From Bacteroidota bacterium (GTDB lineage Bacteria; Bacteroidota; Bacteroidia; Bacteroidales; B18-G4), in the NCBI GenBank assembly GCA_013202965.1, contig JABMQZ010000274.1:1-33904 (forward strand): 33,904 nucleotides of DNA. The letters are read 5' to 3'. A program made the position numbers and the translations under genes. The notes beneath the pieces were generated by a model. That model was not told the origin of the DNA, ran no database searches, and worked only from the letters and a program-made list of their open reading frames with translations. Within the stretch, counting starts at the first letter, position 1, and the number at the start of each line of letters is the position of its first letter. Positions 16,668 to 25,160 of the stretch are shown one piece after another.

Positions 16668-16943
16668 AGGGAAATGAGTTTAAAAACCCGGCGAAGCCAA
16701 TACAAGCCGGAGCACTACGCTCATAAAAACTGCGTCTCGCTAATTTAAAATCTATATAAATTAACCTAATGAGAGATAAAACAAATCCCTATATTAATTA
16801 GTGTATCTGCTTCATTAACAAATACTTATATAATAAGCCTTGTGATGCTATTCATGCATTCCTAACATAATGCCTTAATTTACTGACATTTAAAGCACTT
16901 TACATCTGTTTTTATTCCGATTTTAATCTTATAAAAATTATAC
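16668..16943. other. AT-rich intergenic stretch upstream of the porin gene
   Basis: The 409-base gap between yebC and the porin gene holds the yebC terminator, this AT-rich stretch and the porin promoter. It contains a short GC-richer patch (about 16688-16737, with CCGGCGAAGC and GAGCACTACGC) and an inverted repeat TAATTTA...TAAATTA (about 16740-16762). I find no open reading frame, tRNA or recognisable RNA gene in it. Confidence 0.5.
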
Positions 16944-16951
16944 TAATTTTG
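16944..16951 (+). promoter_or_regulatory. Bacteroidota -7 element for the porin gene
   Basis: TAATTTTG is a full match to TAnnTTTG. It puts the transcription start about 50 bases before the ATG at 17008, just upstream of the palindrome at 16969-16984. Confidence 0.55.
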
Positions 16952-16968
16952 TGCCCTAATGAATTAAC

Positions 16969-16984
16969 TGTTAATTTATTAACA
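16969..16984. promoter_or_regulatory. Operator-like palindrome TGTTAATTTATTAACA before the porin gene
   Basis: The arms TGTTAAT and ATTAACA form a near-perfect 16-bp palindrome in the leader, just downstream of the predicted start of transcription. It differs by one central base from the palindrome at 21721. Its position would suit a repressor. Confidence 0.55.
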
Positions 16985-17007
16985 ATAAAGTATAAGCATC
17001 GATTAAC

Positions 17008-18252
17008 ATGAGAAAAAGTTTATTATTGTTATTGTTTTCCGTTATCCTAACTGCCACTTCCATCGCCCAGGATAACAATAGTTTTGGGATCAGGTTCTCC
17101 GGATTTGTCAAAACAGATATCTTCTGGGATTCCAGGCAAACGGTTTCAGTTCGTGAAGGGCATTTTCTGCTCTATCCTATGAATGAAGAACTGGATGCAA
17201 ACGGGGAGGATATCAATGCCAAAGCTAACTTCAACATGCTCTCAATCCAGACCAGGCTACGCGGGACCATCACAGGCCCCGATGCCCTGGGTGCAAAAAC
17301 ATCTGGTGTGATCGAGGGGGCATTCTTCGGCCACACAGGTGGTGACATCAATGGCTTCAGGCTGCGCCATGCTTTTGTCAAACTCAGCTGGGAAAAAACA
17401 AGCCTGCTGGTGGGACAATACTGGCATCCTGCGTTTGTCACGTATTGTTTCCCGGGTACGGTATCATTTAATACCGGGGCACCATTTGTTCCTTTCACAA
17501 GGAACCCCCAGATCAGGGTTACCCAGAAGCTTGGCAAGTTCAACCTGATGTTTACCGTCCTGAGCCAACTCGACTTTTTGAGCACAGGCCCTGATGGCGT
17601 CAGTGCAAAATATCTTCGCAACAGCGCCTTGCCGGCACTCAACCTTCGCTTTGAATACAGGAATGTGAACACAGATGAAAACAAAGAATTCCTTATCGGT
17701 GCAAGCGTAAACTTTAAAATGCTGACCCCGCGCCTGGCTACCGACAGCAATTACAAAACCTCAGAAACAGTTACCTCCATCTCAGAAACCTTTTATCTCA
17801 AACTTAAACTTCCAAAAGTTACTTTTAAACTTCAAGGGATATATGCACAGGATCCTTACAACTGGGTTATGATCGGTGGTTATGCTGTGGAAAGCATCTC
17901 CGACCCGATGAAGGACTACAGAAATTATGTTCCCATCACCACTGCCTCAGCTTGGCTTGATATACACAGCAATGGTAAGAAATGGCAGGTGGGACTACTC
18001 ACCGGATATGCCCAAAATATGGGTGCTGGCAATGACTTCGACGGGCCGGTTTACCAGCGTGGTGATGACATCGCCTATTTATACAGGATTTCACCCCGCT
18101 TCGTTTATAATTCCGGTAAATTCAGGGTCGCCCCTGAGATTGAATATACCGTCGCTGCCTATGGCAAAACCATTGAACCCAATGGAATTGTAAATGACAC
18201 TAAAGAAATAGGAAACCTACGCTTTCTTTTAGGTTTTTACTATTTCTTTTAA
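17008..18252 (+). CDS. Outer-membrane porin-like beta-barrel protein
   Basis: This 414-aa protein has a clear signal peptide (MRKSLLLLLFSVILTATSIAQ, cleavage near residue 20). The mature part begins FGIRFSGFVKTDIFWDSRQ, typical of the first strands of porins related to the DcaP or general-porin type. It continues with many alternating strands (LRHAFVKLSWEKTSLLVGQYWHP, FRVAPEIEYTVAAYG) and ends LRFLLGFYYFF, with the C-terminal aromatic residue expected for Bam-dependent barrel insertion. It is the first gene of the organic-acid block, 58 bases ahead of acs, so passage of acetate-like solutes is a fair inference. I cannot name the subfamily with confidence. Confidence 0.75.
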   Translation: MRKSLLLLLFSVILTATSIAQDNNSFGIRFSGFVKTDIFWDSRQTVSVREGHFLLYPMNEELDANGEDINAKANFNMLSIQTRLRGTITGPDALGAKTSGVIEGAFFGHTGGDINGFRLRHAFVKLSWEKTSLLVGQYWHPAFVTYCFPGTVSFNTGAPFVPFTRNPQIRVTQKLGKFNLMFTVLSQLDFLSTGPDGVSAKYLRNSALPALNLRFEYRNVNTDENKEFLIGASVNFKMLTPRLATDSNYKTSETVTSISETFYLKLKLPKVTFKLQGIYAQDPYNWVMIGGYAVESISDPMKDYRNYVPITTASAWLDIHSNGKKWQVGLLTGYAQNMGAGNDFDGPVYQRGDDIAYLYRISPRFVYNSGKFRVAPEIEYTVAAYGKTIEPNGIVNDTKEIGNLRFLLGFYYFF

Positions 18253-18292
18253 GCAAACTGTAAATCAAAAAATAAATAAATAAATTTTCAAC

Positions 18293-18308
18293 ATTTAAAT
18301 TATTAACA
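18293..18308. promoter_or_regulatory. Degenerate copy of the operator-like palindrome before acs
   Basis: ATTTAAATTATTAACA matches TGTTAATTTATTAACA at 13 of 16 positions and keeps the right half-site ATTAACA. It ends two bases before the acs ATG. In an AT-rich gap this could arise by chance. Confidence 0.3.
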
Positions 18309-18310
18309 CT

Positions 18311-20224
18311 ATGACAAACAAAATCACCAGTCTGCTGGAATATTTCCAGAAATACCAGGAAAGCGTTGACAATCCTGAAGGCTTCTGGGCAAATATTGCC
18401 GAAGACTATATCTGGAGAAAAAAATGGGATAAAGTTCTCGAATGGAACTTTACCGAACCAAACGTAAATTGGTTCGTGAATGGTAAACTGAACATCACTG
18501 AAAACATTTTCGAAAGGAACCTTCCACATCGGAAAGACCAGACTGCATTGCTCTGGGAACCCAATGACCCGAAAGAAGAAGCAATTTCCATCACCTATGG
18601 TGAATTGTACGAAAAAGTTAGCCAGTTTGCCAATGCCATGAAGAATCTGGGCGTTAAGAAAGGTGACCGTGTGTCCCTTTATCTTCCCATGATCCTCGAG
18701 CTTCCCGTTGCCATGCTCGCATGTGCCAGGATCGGGGCCATTCATTCCATCGTATTTGCAGGCTTTTCAGCCAATGCACTTGCCGACCGTATCAATGACT
18801 CACTCTGTAACCTTGTGATCACATCTGATGGTGGTTACCGTGGAACCAAGAGCATTCCGCTGAAAAGCATCGTAGACGAGGCAGTGAAAACATGCCCTTC
18901 AGTCAACAATGTGATCGTTTTCAACCGCACTGGCGAAGATATCAACTGGGTTGAAGGCAGAGATGTTTGGTGGCATGATGCCATTGATGGCATGGACACA
19001 GTTTGTGAAGCCGAAGAAATGGATGCCGAAGACACCCTCTTCATCCTCTATACATCAGGTTCAACAGGAAAACCAAAAGGCGTACTGCACACCGTTGCCG
19101 GATATATGATATTTGCCGAATACACATTTAAAAATGTATTCCAGTACAGCGAAGGCGACATCTTCTGGTGTACCGCCGACATTGGTTGGGTTACAGGCCA
19201 CTCATACATTGTTTATGGGCCACTGCTGACAGGCGCTGTTTCCGTTATGTTTGAAGGTGTTCCCACCTGGCCGGATGCAGGCAGATTCTGGGAAGTAGTA
19301 GAAAAACACAAGGTGAACCAGTTCTACACTGCTCCTACTGCAATCCGTGCCCTCATCGCCCAGGGTAATGAATTCGTTACCAAACATGACCGGAGCTCAT
19401 TAAAAGTGCTGGGTACTGTTGGTGAACCTATCAATGAGGAAGCATGGCGCTGGTATCATGACCTTATTGGTGAAGGAAGATGCCCCATCGTTGACACCTG
19501 GTGGCAGACCGAAACCGGTGGTATCATGATCACGCCTCTGGCAGGGATCACTCCTACCAAACCATCATTTGCCACATTGCCTCTGCCCGGTATTCAGCCT
19601 ATCCTGGTTGACCCTGAGGGCAAAGAACTTAAAGGCAATGGTGTGGAAGGAAACCTTTGCATTAAGTTCCCCTGGCCTGGAATGATCAGATCCCTTTATG
19701 GTGATCATGATCGTTGCTATCAAACTTACTTCTCAGCCTACAAAGACCTCTATTTCACCGGTGACGGTGCGAAACGTGATGAAGAAGGCTATTACAGGAT
19801 CATTGGCCGTGTTGATGACGTAATCAACGTATCAGGCCACAGGATCGGTACCGCCGAGGTGGAAGATGCCATCAACCAGCACCCAAAAGTTATTGAGTCA
19901 GCTGTTGTAGGTTATCCTCATGAGATCAAAGGAGCCGGCATCTATGCATATGTGATCTGCGATGAGCTTTCAGAAGATGAAGCCAATAATATTGAGAAAG
20001 AGATCCGGGCTACTGTGACCAAGTATATCGGACCCATCGCAAAACCGGATATGATCCAGGTCGTAAACGGGCTGCCAAAAACCCGTTCAGGTAAGATCAT
20101 GAGAAGGATACTGCGTAAAATTGGTGAAGGTGATGCCACCAACCTCGGTGACACCTCCACACTTCTCGATCCGGGCGTTGTTGAAGACATCATCTCCGGA
20201 GCAAAAGTTGAAGTAAAACGTTAA
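18311..20224 (+). CDS. acs: Acetyl-CoA synthetase, AMP-forming
   Basis: This 637-aa cytoplasmic enzyme activates acetate: acetate + ATP + CoA gives acetyl-CoA + AMP + PPi. Motifs appear in order: the ATP-binding P-loop ILYTSGSTGKPKG; CTADIGWVTGHSYIVYGPL; DTWWQTETGG, whose Trp limits the acyl pocket to acetate-sized substrates; YFTGDGA and GRVDDVINVSGHRIGTAEVE at the domain hinge; and PKTRSGKIMRR, whose Lys595 (codon 20093-20095) is the adenylation lysine that protein acetyltransferases modify in other bacteria. The full family length is present. It lies between the porin and MFS genes, with an intrinsic terminator just after it. A Pat-like acetyltransferase domain is encoded 1.6 kb downstream. 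Confidence 0.97.
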   Translation: MTNKITSLLEYFQKYQESVDNPEGFWANIAEDYIWRKKWDKVLEWNFTEPNVNWFVNGKLNITENIFERNLPHRKDQTALLWEPNDPKEEAISITYGELYEKVSQFANAMKNLGVKKGDRVSLYLPMILELPVAMLACARIGAIHSIVFAGFSANALADRINDSLCNLVITSDGGYRGTKSIPLKSIVDEAVKTCPSVNNVIVFNRTGEDINWVEGRDVWWHDAIDGMDTVCEAEEMDAEDTLFILYTSGSTGKPKGVLHTVAGYMIFAEYTFKNVFQYSEGDIFWCTADIGWVTGHSYIVYGPLLTGAVSVMFEGVPTWPDAGRFWEVVEKHKVNQFYTAPTAIRALIAQGNEFVTKHDRSSLKVLGTVGEPINEEAWRWYHDLIGEGRCPIVDTWWQTETGGIMITPLAGITPTKPSFATLPLPGIQPILVDPEGKELKGNGVEGNLCIKFPWPGMIRSLYGDHDRCYQTYFSAYKDLYFTGDGAKRDEEGYYRIIGRVDDVINVSGHRIGTAEVEDAINQHPKVIESAVVGYPHEIKGAGIYAYVICDELSEDEANNIEKEIRATVTKYIGPIAKPDMIQVVNGLPKTRSGKIMRRILRKIGEGDATNLGDTSTLLDPGVVEDIISGAKVEVKR

Positions 20225-20240
20225 TTCTTCATTCAATATT

Positions 20241-20284
20241 AAAGGCATTCCGGATTCTACCATGTTTCCGGAGTGCCTTTTTAA
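20241..20284 (+). terminator. Intrinsic terminator or attenuator between acs and the MFS gene
   Basis: AAAGGCATTCCGGA pairs with TCCGGAGTGCCTTT, a 14-bp stem with one wobble and a 12-base loop, followed by T-rich sequence. It ends 13 bases before the MFS start codon, leaving no room for a separate promoter between hairpin and gene. Confidence 0.8.
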
Positions 20285-20296
20285 AAACCAAATAAT

Positions 20297-21631
20297 ATGG
20301 AAAACAAGAAAGTTATGAATCGCTGGCTGGTCGTTGTTGGGGCAATCCTGATACAGCTGGCACTGGGTGCCATTTATGCCTGGTCGGTGTTTACACCGAA
20401 GCTTACTGCTGCTGACGGAGTATACCAATTCTCAGCAGGAGAAGCTGCATGGGTATTCTCAGCCGGTCTCTTCTTCTTCGCCCTGGTTATGATATGGGCA
20501 GGAAGGAAACTGAACAGTATCGGGCCTCAAAAACTTGCTATTGCAGGTGGAGTCGTACTGGGTCTGGGATATATCCTTGCCGGATTTTTTGGAGACAGTT
20601 TTATCACCCAACTCATTTTCATCGGGATCATTGGTGGTTCCGGGATTGGCCTCGCCTACGTGGTACCTATTGCCGTTGGCGTAAAATGGTTTCCCGATAA
20701 AAAAGGAATGCTTACAGGTCTGGCAGTAGCCGGATTCGGTTTCGGTGCCACCATCTGGGTAAAATGGGCCGGATCCTGGGGCGGTGGATTGCTTAACACG
20801 ATGGAAATTGCCGGCCTTGACGGACTTAGAAGCGTGTATCTTCTTTACGGTGTCATCTTTGCTGTTATGGTGATACTTGGCAGCCTTGTTATGAAAGATC
20901 CGCCAGTAGGCTGGTTACCTAAGGGATATACACCCCCACAATCTTCAGATGCAGGTGCATCAGGTGTAATCAATTATGACTCCAAAGATATGATCAAAAC
21001 ACCTCAATACTACATGATATTTATCACATTCGTTTTTTCTGCACTGGCAGGACTGATGGTCATATATTGCATTAAACTTTTTGGTATTGATGCCCTCACC
21101 TACACTAAACTGGGAACCCTTGATCCCGGTGCTGAAGGTTTCGCAGAGACTTTAGCATGGGCAAGTGCTACAGCAGGCACCGCCATGGCAGTATATGCAA
21201 TTCTCAACGGACTTGGCAGGATCGTCTGGGGAATGGTTTCCGACTACATCGGAAGAAGGACCTCGATCATCCTTATGACCCTTTTGCAGGGAATCATCAT
21301 GCTTTCATTCTTTTATCTTGGTGGAACTGCATGGGGGCTGATCATCGCAGCTGCGATCATTGGTTTTAACTTCGGTGGCAACTTTGCCCTCTTCCCTGCT
21401 ATCACTGCTGATTTCTTTGGCAATAAAACTGTTGGCAGGAATTACGGTTTGGTATTTTTCGCCTACGGTATCGCAGGCATACTCGGCCCACAGATTGCCG
21501 GTTACTTTAAGGATGCCGCCAAAGGAGCCTCTGATCCCTCCGCATGGCTTACACCCTTCATTATTGCAGGTGTAGCCTGTCTGCTGGGCACAGTGATCAT
21601 ATTGCTGGCTAAAACACCCAGGAAAGCTTAA
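20297..21631 (+). CDS. OFA-family MFS transporter
   Basis: This 444-aa inner-membrane carrier belongs to the major facilitator superfamily, most like the oxalate/formate antiporter (OFA) group. The N-terminus MNRWLVVVGAILIQLALGAIYAWSVFTPKL is characteristic of that group. About 12 hydrophobic segments are visible, with a central cytoplasmic loop near residues 200-235 (DPPVGWLPKGYTPP) and the loop motif GRIVWGMVSDYIGRRTS in the second half, matching MFS motif A. OFA members carry small carboxylates such as oxalate, formate or pyruvate. The real substrate here is not determined; the neighbours acs and the ADP-forming synthetase suggest acetate or a similar acid. It is transcribed either by read-through of the acs terminator or from a promoter inside acs. 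Confidence 0.85.
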   Translation: MENKKVMNRWLVVVGAILIQLALGAIYAWSVFTPKLTAADGVYQFSAGEAAWVFSAGLFFFALVMIWAGRKLNSIGPQKLAIAGGVVLGLGYILAGFFGDSFITQLIFIGIIGGSGIGLAYVVPIAVGVKWFPDKKGMLTGLAVAGFGFGATIWVKWAGSWGGGLLNTMEIAGLDGLRSVYLLYGVIFAVMVILGSLVMKDPPVGWLPKGYTPPQSSDAGASGVINYDSKDMIKTPQYYMIFITFVFSALAGLMVIYCIKLFGIDALTYTKLGTLDPGAEGFAETLAWASATAGTAMAVYAILNGLGRIVWGMVSDYIGRRTSIILMTLLQGIIMLSFFYLGGTAWGLIIAAAIIGFNFGGNFALFPAITADFFGNKTVGRNYGLVFFAYGIAGILGPQIAGYFKDAAKGASDPSAWLTPFIIAGVACLLGTVIILLAKTPRKA

Positions 21632-21647
21632 TCATTTCCAACACATT

Positions 21648-21684
21648 AAAAAAACCCGCCCGGAAAACAGAGCGGGTTTTTTTT
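21648..21684. terminator. Intrinsic terminator after the MFS gene
   Basis: AAAAAAACCCGC pairs with GCGGGTTTTTTTT around a 12-base loop. The A-run on one side and T-run on the other make it potentially bidirectional. It lies 16 bases after the stop codon. Confidence 0.85.
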
Positions 21685-21720
21685 ATCTGACTGCTGACAT
21701 CTCCCGAAGGCTTATTTTTC

Positions 21721-21736
21721 TGTTAATTAATTAACA
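21721..21736. promoter_or_regulatory. Perfect operator-like palindrome TGTTAATTAATTAACA
   Basis: This is an exact 16-bp palindrome. It ends 19 bases before the -7 element TACCTTTG (21756) and so covers the expected -33 region of the ADP-forming synthetase promoter. With the following ATA it shares 18 of 19 bases with the site before the porin gene. Confidence 0.6.
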
Positions 21737-21755
21737 ATAGCCTCAAGATTATTAC

Positions 21756-21763
21756 TACCTTTG
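21756..21763 (+). promoter_or_regulatory. Bacteroidota -7 element for the ADP-forming synthetase gene
   Basis: TACCTTTG is a perfect TAnnTTTG match. It gives a leader of about 55 bases before the ATG at 21824. Confidence 0.6.
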
Positions 21764-21823
21764 CACAGGTTTTAACAAAAACAATATATTTCTATTATCC
21801 GATAACATTAAAAAATCACAGTC

Positions 21824-24520
21824 ATGCCCATCAAAACACTTCAAAAAATTTTCAGGCCAAAAAGGATTGCCCTGATCGGAGTTTCCAATAATCCCGACAG
21901 TGTTGCAGGAATCGTTTTGAAAAACCTCGTAGGAGCAGGCTTCCAGGGAGTGGTGTATCCCATCAACCCAAAGTATGAAGCAGTAATGGGGATCAGTTGC
22001 TACCCTGATATCAAGAGTGTTCCGAAAACACCTGATCTGGCAGTGATCGCAATATCGGCCCATCGCGTACCACAGCTGATTAAAGAATGTGGCGAAGCAG
22101 GGGTACTCGGTATTATTATCATGTCGGCCGGATTTAAAGAGTCAGGAGAAGAAGGCCGCCAGCTGGAAGAGCAGGTAAAAGCCGAAGTGGCCAAATATGA
22201 AGGCATGCGGGTAATCGGGCCGAACTGCCTCGGGATCATTGTTCCCGGACTCAATATGAATGTCAGCTTCGCAGCCAATATGCCAAAGAAAGGCAATGTG
22301 GCTTTCATCTCACAATCAGGAGCCCTCTGCACTTCAGTGCTCGACTGGGCCATAGAACAAAACATCGGTTTCTCTGATTTTGTTTCCATCGGGAACAGCA
22401 TGGATGTGGGTTTCGGCGACCTGATCGATTATTTCGGGCAGGATCCCAATACCAAATCTATCGTCCTTTATGTTGAAAGTATCACTTTTGCACGTGAATT
22501 TATGACGGCTGCCCGTGCCTTTGCCCGTAATAAGCCTATCATCGTTTATAAAGCAGGACGGTACCCGGAGTCGGCGGCTGCAGCAGCATCCCATACCGGC
22601 GCCATGGCCTCTGAGGACAATATTTACGATGCAGTATTTGAACGTGCAGGGATTGCAAGGGTATATGATATTGGGGATATATTTGATTTTACCGACCTTA
22701 TTTCCAGAAGAAATATTCCGAAAGGATCAAAACTTGCCATCGTTACCAATGCCGGTGGTCCCGGGGTAATGGCTACCGATATGCTTATCTCAAAAGGAGG
22801 TATGCTTACAAAACTTTCAGAGGAAACCATGAATAAACTGAATGAGGTTCTTCCCCCATTCTGGTCCCATGGAAATCCTGTAGATGTAATCGGAGACGCT
22901 ACGCCACAAAGATTTTCCGATGCAACGGATATTGTCCTCCAGGATGAAAAAGTGGATGCCGTTCTGGTAATACTCACTCCACAGGCCATGACTGCACCCA
23001 CGAAAACAGCCGAAGCTATTGTCAAGCTTTCTGAACACCATTCCAAACCCATCATGGCAGCATGGTTGGGAGGTCATAGCATGAAGGGCGGGATAGAAGT
23101 ATTCCTGAACAAAGGCATTTCAGTTTATTCAACTCCTGAGCAGGCGATCAGAGCATTTATGACCCTTGCCAAGTACTCCAGGAATCTGGGCATTCTTTTT
23201 GAAACACCAAGAGACATTCCGTTTTCCTTTGAACTTGACCGTGCCAAAGTCAGAAAGGAATATGCCAGCAAATACTTCAAAAAAAAGGACGCTATTCTAT
23301 CCGAAGATATTTCAAAAATCCTGATCGATGCCTACGGAATAAAAACTACAAAACCGCAGCCTGCATATTCAGCACTTGAAGCTGCCGACATAGCAAATAA
23401 AATTGGCTATCCGGTAGTGTTGAAGATCCTGTCACCCGATATCACACACAAATCAGATATTGGTGGTGTGGTGCTCAACATCAAAGATGAGAACTCGGTA
23501 TGGATGACATACAAAAATATGACAGAAAGCATCAGCAAGAAAATGCCTGAAGCCACCATTGAAGGAGTCACGGTTCAGCCCATGTTCAATGCCAAGGATG
23601 CAGTGGAACTGATTATGGGGATAAAAAAAGATCCTGTCTTCGGCACCTGTATGATGATCGGAATGGGAGGAACTGCAGCTGAGCTTTTTAAGGATAAATC
23701 ACTCGGCTTCCCTCCTTTGAATGAAAGGCTGGCAAGAAGGATGCTCGAAAATCTGAAAATATATCCCCTTCTGAAGGGATATCGCGGCAGCAAACCAAAG
23801 AATATAGAAAAATTGATCGAGATCATGATCAGGATGTCTTACCTTGCTGCAGACTACCCTGAGATTGCCGAGCTTGATATCAACCCCTTGCTGGTTACAC
23901 CGGAAGATGTCATTGCTCTTGATGCACGCATCGTTCTGGACGATAAAGTTGTGGGGAAGAAAATTCCAGAGTATTCCCACCTCTTGCTTCATCCTTATCC
24001 GGAAAAGCTGATAAAAAAATCAAAGTTGAGCGATGGTACGATCATTAGCATGCGTCCGATCAAACCGGAAGACGAACCCCTCTGGCTTGAATTACTGGGC
24101 AGTTGTTCAAAAGAGTCAATATATTCACGTTTTCGCTACAATTTCCATTTCGACTCTCATGAAGTTGCAACACAATTCTGCTATATTGATTATGCCAGGG
24201 AAATTGGGATTGTTGTAGAAATTAAAGACAAAGGAAAGAAAAAGCTTATCGGGGTAGGCCGTTTAATCGCCGACCCGGACCTGACATCGGTGGAATATGC
24301 CATCCTTATAACAGATGATTACCAGAAAAGGGAGTTGGGCACCATCCTGACTACCTATTGTGAAACAATCGCCAGGAATTGGAAGATGAAACGCATATTC
24401 GCAGAAACCACCAAAGACAACAAAGCCATGATATCCGTTTTCAAAAAGCTTGGTTTTGAGGTAAGCTATAACCAGGATACTACGGTGAGTGTTTCGAAGA
24501 CCCTTAAGAATAACGAATAA
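21824..24520 (+). CDS. ADP-forming acyl-CoA synthetase fused to a GNAT acetyltransferase domain
   Basis: This 898-aa protein contains, in order: a CoA-binding domain (about 1-130, RPKRIALIGVSNNP), a succinyl-CoA-ligase-like domain (150-290), a second ligase domain (305-460), an ATP-grasp domain (490-710, YPVVLKILSPDITHKSDIGGV), and a C-terminal GNAT domain (735-898). ADP-forming synthetases make acetyl-CoA from acetate, ATP and CoA reversibly through a phospho-histidine. That His is present in AASHTGAMAS (His257), so this half looks active. The GNAT domain keeps the Glu of VEYAILITDD (about 824), in the position of the catalytic Glu of the Pat lysine acetyltransferase. Its CoA loop QKRELGT is diverged from the usual GxG. 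Architecture equals enterobacterial Pat, which acetylates Acs. Its last codons are part of a tandem repeat. Confidence 0.88.
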   Translation: MPIKTLQKIFRPKRIALIGVSNNPDSVAGIVLKNLVGAGFQGVVYPINPKYEAVMGISCYPDIKSVPKTPDLAVIAISAHRVPQLIKECGEAGVLGIIIMSAGFKESGEEGRQLEEQVKAEVAKYEGMRVIGPNCLGIIVPGLNMNVSFAANMPKKGNVAFISQSGALCTSVLDWAIEQNIGFSDFVSIGNSMDVGFGDLIDYFGQDPNTKSIVLYVESITFAREFMTAARAFARNKPIIVYKAGRYPESAAAAASHTGAMASEDNIYDAVFERAGIARVYDIGDIFDFTDLISRRNIPKGSKLAIVTNAGGPGVMATDMLISKGGMLTKLSEETMNKLNEVLPPFWSHGNPVDVIGDATPQRFSDATDIVLQDEKVDAVLVILTPQAMTAPTKTAEAIVKLSEHHSKPIMAAWLGGHSMKGGIEVFLNKGISVYSTPEQAIRAFMTLAKYSRNLGILFETPRDIPFSFELDRAKVRKEYASKYFKKKDAILSEDISKILIDAYGIKTTKPQPAYSALEAADIANKIGYPVVLKILSPDITHKSDIGGVVLNIKDENSVWMTYKNMTESISKKMPEATIEGVTVQPMFNAKDAVELIMGIKKDPVFGTCMMIGMGGTAAELFKDKSLGFPPLNERLARRMLENLKIYPLLKGYRGSKPKNIEKLIEIMIRMSYLAADYPEIAELDINPLLVTPEDVIALDARIVLDDKVVGKKIPEYSHLLLHPYPEKLIKKSKLSDGTIISMRPIKPEDEPLWLELLGSCSKESIYSRFRYNFHFDSHEVATQFCYIDYAREIGIVVEIKDKGKKKLIGVGRLIADPDLTSVEYAILITDDYQKRELGTILTTYCETIARNWKMKRIFAETTKDNKAMISVFKKLGFEVSYNQDTTVSVSKTLKNNE

Positions 24521-24543
24521 CGAATAAGGAATAACGAATAAGG
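24509..24543 (+). repeat. AATAASG heptamer array overlapping a stop codon
   Basis: Five in-register 7-base units: AATAACG, AATAACG, AATAAGG, AATAACG, AATAAGG. The first encode the last residues (Asn-Asn-Glu) and the TAA stop of the synthetase-GNAT gene. The array fills the gap to the convergent adk stop. Confidence 0.9.
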
Positions 24544-24546
24544 AAC

Positions 24547-25122
24547 TTAGCTTATCCTGGAATCGATAACATTACAGAGGCTGTTAAAAATTTCTTCGAT
24601 CGAGCCTGTCCCCTGTACCTGTTCCAGTTTGCCTTTATCGTCATAGTGATCCATGAGGGGTTTGGTCTGGCTGTGATAAATACCTAACCTGTTTGCGATC
24701 ACTGTTTCCGTATCGTCTTTTCTGCCTTCGATTTTTGCGCGATTGAGCAATCGCTGCATAAGTTCATCATCCTGTACATCCAGGGCCAGAACTATATTCA
24801 CAGCAGTATTGTTTTCCTGCAATAATACTTCAAGGTCATTTGCCTGTTGTAAGGTGCGCGGATACCCGTCGAAGAGGAAGCCGCCTGTGCCGGGATGCTT
24901 ATCCATGGCAGACTTCAAAAGGTCAAGCAGCAATTCATCCGGTACCAGTGCACCTTGCTCAATAATGCTGACCACCCGAAGGCCAAGTGCAGTCCTGGCT
25001 TTGATCTCACTCCGGAATATATCGCCGGTAGAAATATGCGTCAGGCCGTACTTTTCGGCAATTTTCACGCTTTGGGTGCCCTTTCCTGATCCCGGGGGGC
25101 CAAAGATTATGATGTTGAACAT
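24547..25122 (-). CDS. adk: Adenylate kinase (short-LID type)
   Basis: This enzyme equilibrates ATP + AMP with 2 ADP. The start is set at MFNIIIFGPPGSGKGTQ, because the first strand and P-loop normally begin the protein; the ORF track's 208-aa version adds 17 unlikely residues. The 191-aa product has the P-loop GPPGSGKGTQ, the AMP-binding THISTGDIFRSEI, the GFLFDGYPRTLQQA motif and a short LID with RAKIEGRKDD. There are no zinc cysteines, as in the short isoforms common in Bacteroidota. It converges with the synthetase-GNAT gene; only the AATAASG heptamer array separates them. AMP made by Acs is recycled by this type of enzyme, but the gene is on the other strand and not in that operon. Confidence 0.95.
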   Translation of the reverse strand: MFNIIIFGPPGSGKGTQSVKIAEKYGLTHISTGDIFRSEIKARTALGLRVVSIIEQGALVPDELLLDLLKSAMDKHPGTGGFLFDGYPRTLQQANDLEVLLQENNTAVNIVLALDVQDDELMQRLLNRAKIEGRKDDTETVIANRLGIYHSQTKPLMDHYDDKGKLEQVQGTGSIEEIFNSLCNVIDSRIS

Positions 25123-25160
25123 AAAAGAATATTTGATTAAATTGTTAAACTTGTGTTGGG

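Noticed and set aside
16599-17007. A small RNA or missed gene in the 409-base gap
   Set aside because: No ORF with a start signal and no recognisable RNA structure beyond the yebC terminator and a weak AT-rich inverted repeat.
18200-18745. 181-aa minus-strand ORF over the acs start
   Set aside because: It is a shadow of acs in another frame, with no domain.
20297-21631. Naming the MFS gene as an oxalate/formate antiporter (oxlT)
   Set aside because: The family is OFA but substrate varies widely in it, and no oxalate gene (frc, oxc) is in the window.
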